From the NCBI GenBank assembly GCA_016929205.1, contig JAFGJF010000084.1, positions 1 to 23,972 of the forward strand: a stretch of DNA of 23,972 nucleotides. The letters are read 5' to 3'. The notes beneath the pieces were generated by a model. It worked only from the letters and a program-made list of their open reading frames with translations. It made no database searches and was not told where the DNA came from. The stretch is from Anaerolineae bacterium (lineage in GTDB: Bacteria > Chloroflexota > Anaerolineae > JAFGEY01). Below, piece by piece: positions 23,801-23,972 of the stretch. Positions within the stretch are counted from its first letter, which is position 1; each line of letters opens with the position of its first letter. The position numbers and the translations under genes are program-made.

Positions 23801-23972
23801 TAACGGCTGTTAGTGAAAATCAGCGTCGTCTCGTGACTGCGCACCAGGTCAAGAAGTTGATCGTAAGCCGATCCCCAGATGGCATCGAAATGCGCTTCCA
23901 GCAAATTGTCGACTGGCGAGACGACACGCACATCGAGCTCCTTGCGCGCACCCACATCAATCATGTCGCAAG
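20821..23972 (-). CDS. lhr: Lhr-like DEAD/DEAH-box helicase, C-terminal part (5' end outside window)
   Basis: This is a large superfamily 2 helicase of the Lhr type, implicated in DNA repair or RNA:DNA unwinding in other bacteria. The visible part starts after RecA domain 1, so motifs I and II lie beyond the right edge. The frame is open to 23972. The RecA2 domain shows motif IV TLIFTNSR, motif V with LVATSSLELGIDVG, and motif VI QRIGRAGH, at about residues 47-152 counted from the Met at 23964. Then come a winged-helix region and the Lhr-core domain (for example GDIFILGSSSWRVLRI), plus the long C-terminal domain. About 1050 residues are visible; bacterial Lhr proteins are usually about 1400-1600, so roughly a third is missing. 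The stop is 43 nt before the mannosidase start. Confidence 0.93.
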   Translation of the reverse strand, partial: CDMIDVGARKELDVRVVSPVDNLLEAHFDAIWGSAYDQLLDLVRSHETTLIFTNSRYKTERTSLRLNERADGIDMRSTGSTSTRVLQVGAHHGSMSKKVRLDMENRLKTGQLDALVATSSLELGIDVGSIDLVCQIQSPKSVSSGMQRIGRAGHLLDATSKGRLLVTDRDDLVESAVLVRAIVDGQIDTTRVPLNCLDVLAQHVVGAVAADPWPVDVLFDLCRHAYCFYSLDRADYDRILEMLSGGYTFEMEYPPYAKIGWDKVNQMLYPEPAARMIAFRASGTIPDVSDYDVYFEARKTVVGRLGESFVEELHTGDIFILGSSSWRVLRIHRNRVIVEDVYGKAPTIPFWFGDRPSRTCDLGRLVGRFRREMTARLDELGPQGFVSMLQEQYLVNEDGALSIREYLHEQQLVMGDVPSDERIVIEHFLDELGQQQIVIHSSFGIRVNDPWSMALRQAIEERYGLCVNTATNDDGILITVRRAGEDEVEASERVDIDVPALLQFVSPRNLDVLLEKAVLDSPLFKSRFRHNAVRSMMVLREYKGRRTPVWLQGLRASGFLKACIDIPDFPLIAETLRECMHESLDVPNLRRVIDALDGGEIEVRTVESRIPSPFVHSLLLLGQYGEIGSIPIRERRGRLMHLHRELLRQILDEETLRNLLDEDAVREVDDRLQRKHPKRARNANELARILLELGDLVEAPDNELSLVDRVDGNAMLLLDELMTARRAVLVPIPTAETHRDRWIATENFSLYRDAFATAQEIDVQDRALLDLLARDGLLTAADISLLGDGQDRLERLVRAYYVLRVVRDWRVAYVAADAWVPEHIKAEKRTRQDEARQELVFRFARWHGPFTKYEVMERYGFAESWVEAALADLVEQGSVVQGEYVPTKSFPQWCYRPNLEEIHHLTLKRLRKEMEPASPAAFADFLVRWQHHHPATQLAGMDGLREVLRQIQGQENYQIVYERDVFYKRVKDYDPSMLDRLCYSGEMRCINPHIQKKKINLHITHRGWVRPIVVTPETDLDMPEFETKVLEQFERSRTAIDALLDERKP

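Overview
The window reads as chromosomal DNA from a bacterium of the Chloroflexota (green non-sulfur group, Anaerolineae-like). This is inferred from gene style, not from a marker gene: a very long MalT-type LuxR regulator, MacAB-like efflux gene sets with lipoprotein adaptors, a CHASE2 cyclase, a FecR protein, a GH38 mannosidase and a large Lhr-type helicase. No rRNA, tRNA, transposase, integrase or CRISPR array was seen. All recognisable genes except one lie on the minus strand.

Left edge (1-576): two copies of a 25-bp tandem repeat, then a frameshifted and truncated remnant of an aminoglycoside-phosphotransferase-family (APH) gene. Region 577-11198 is a leftward run, probably two transcription units in series. 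It begins with a CHASE2/class III adenylate cyclase followed 4 nt later by a STAND/MalT-type LuxR regulator. After a 198-nt gap come a small conserved protein, two ABC ATPases, a fused two-half FtsX/MacB permease and a lipoprotein membrane-fusion adaptor: a complete MacAB-like system.

Centre (11199-12684): a divergent regulatory region separates the cyclase from fecR, the only plus-strand gene. It holds an extended -10 promoter for the cyclase, a perfect-consensus sigma-70 promoter for fecR (TTGACA, 17 nt, TATAAT) and an array of five 11-bp-phased degenerate repeats between them. fecR ends at a strong bidirectional hairpin terminator.

Region 12685-15912 is a second leftward efflux operon: a lipoprotein adaptor and two ABC ATPases, with no permease. 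The first ATPase carries a C-terminal AbrB/SpoVT-like domain. The right part (16015-23972) is a tight leftward series: Lhr helicase (5' end outside the window), GH38 alpha-mannosidase, aldo/keto reductase and AAC(3)-family acetyltransferase.

A working model (inference) is that the FecR protein and the CHASE2 cyclase form an envelope-sensing pair under shared control. The LuxR regulator is translated together with the cyclase and may control the adjacent efflux set. The permease-less second set could borrow the 801-residue permease. The most unusual items are the ATPase-AbrB fusion, the 11-bp-phased array and the permease-less adaptor/ATPase operon.
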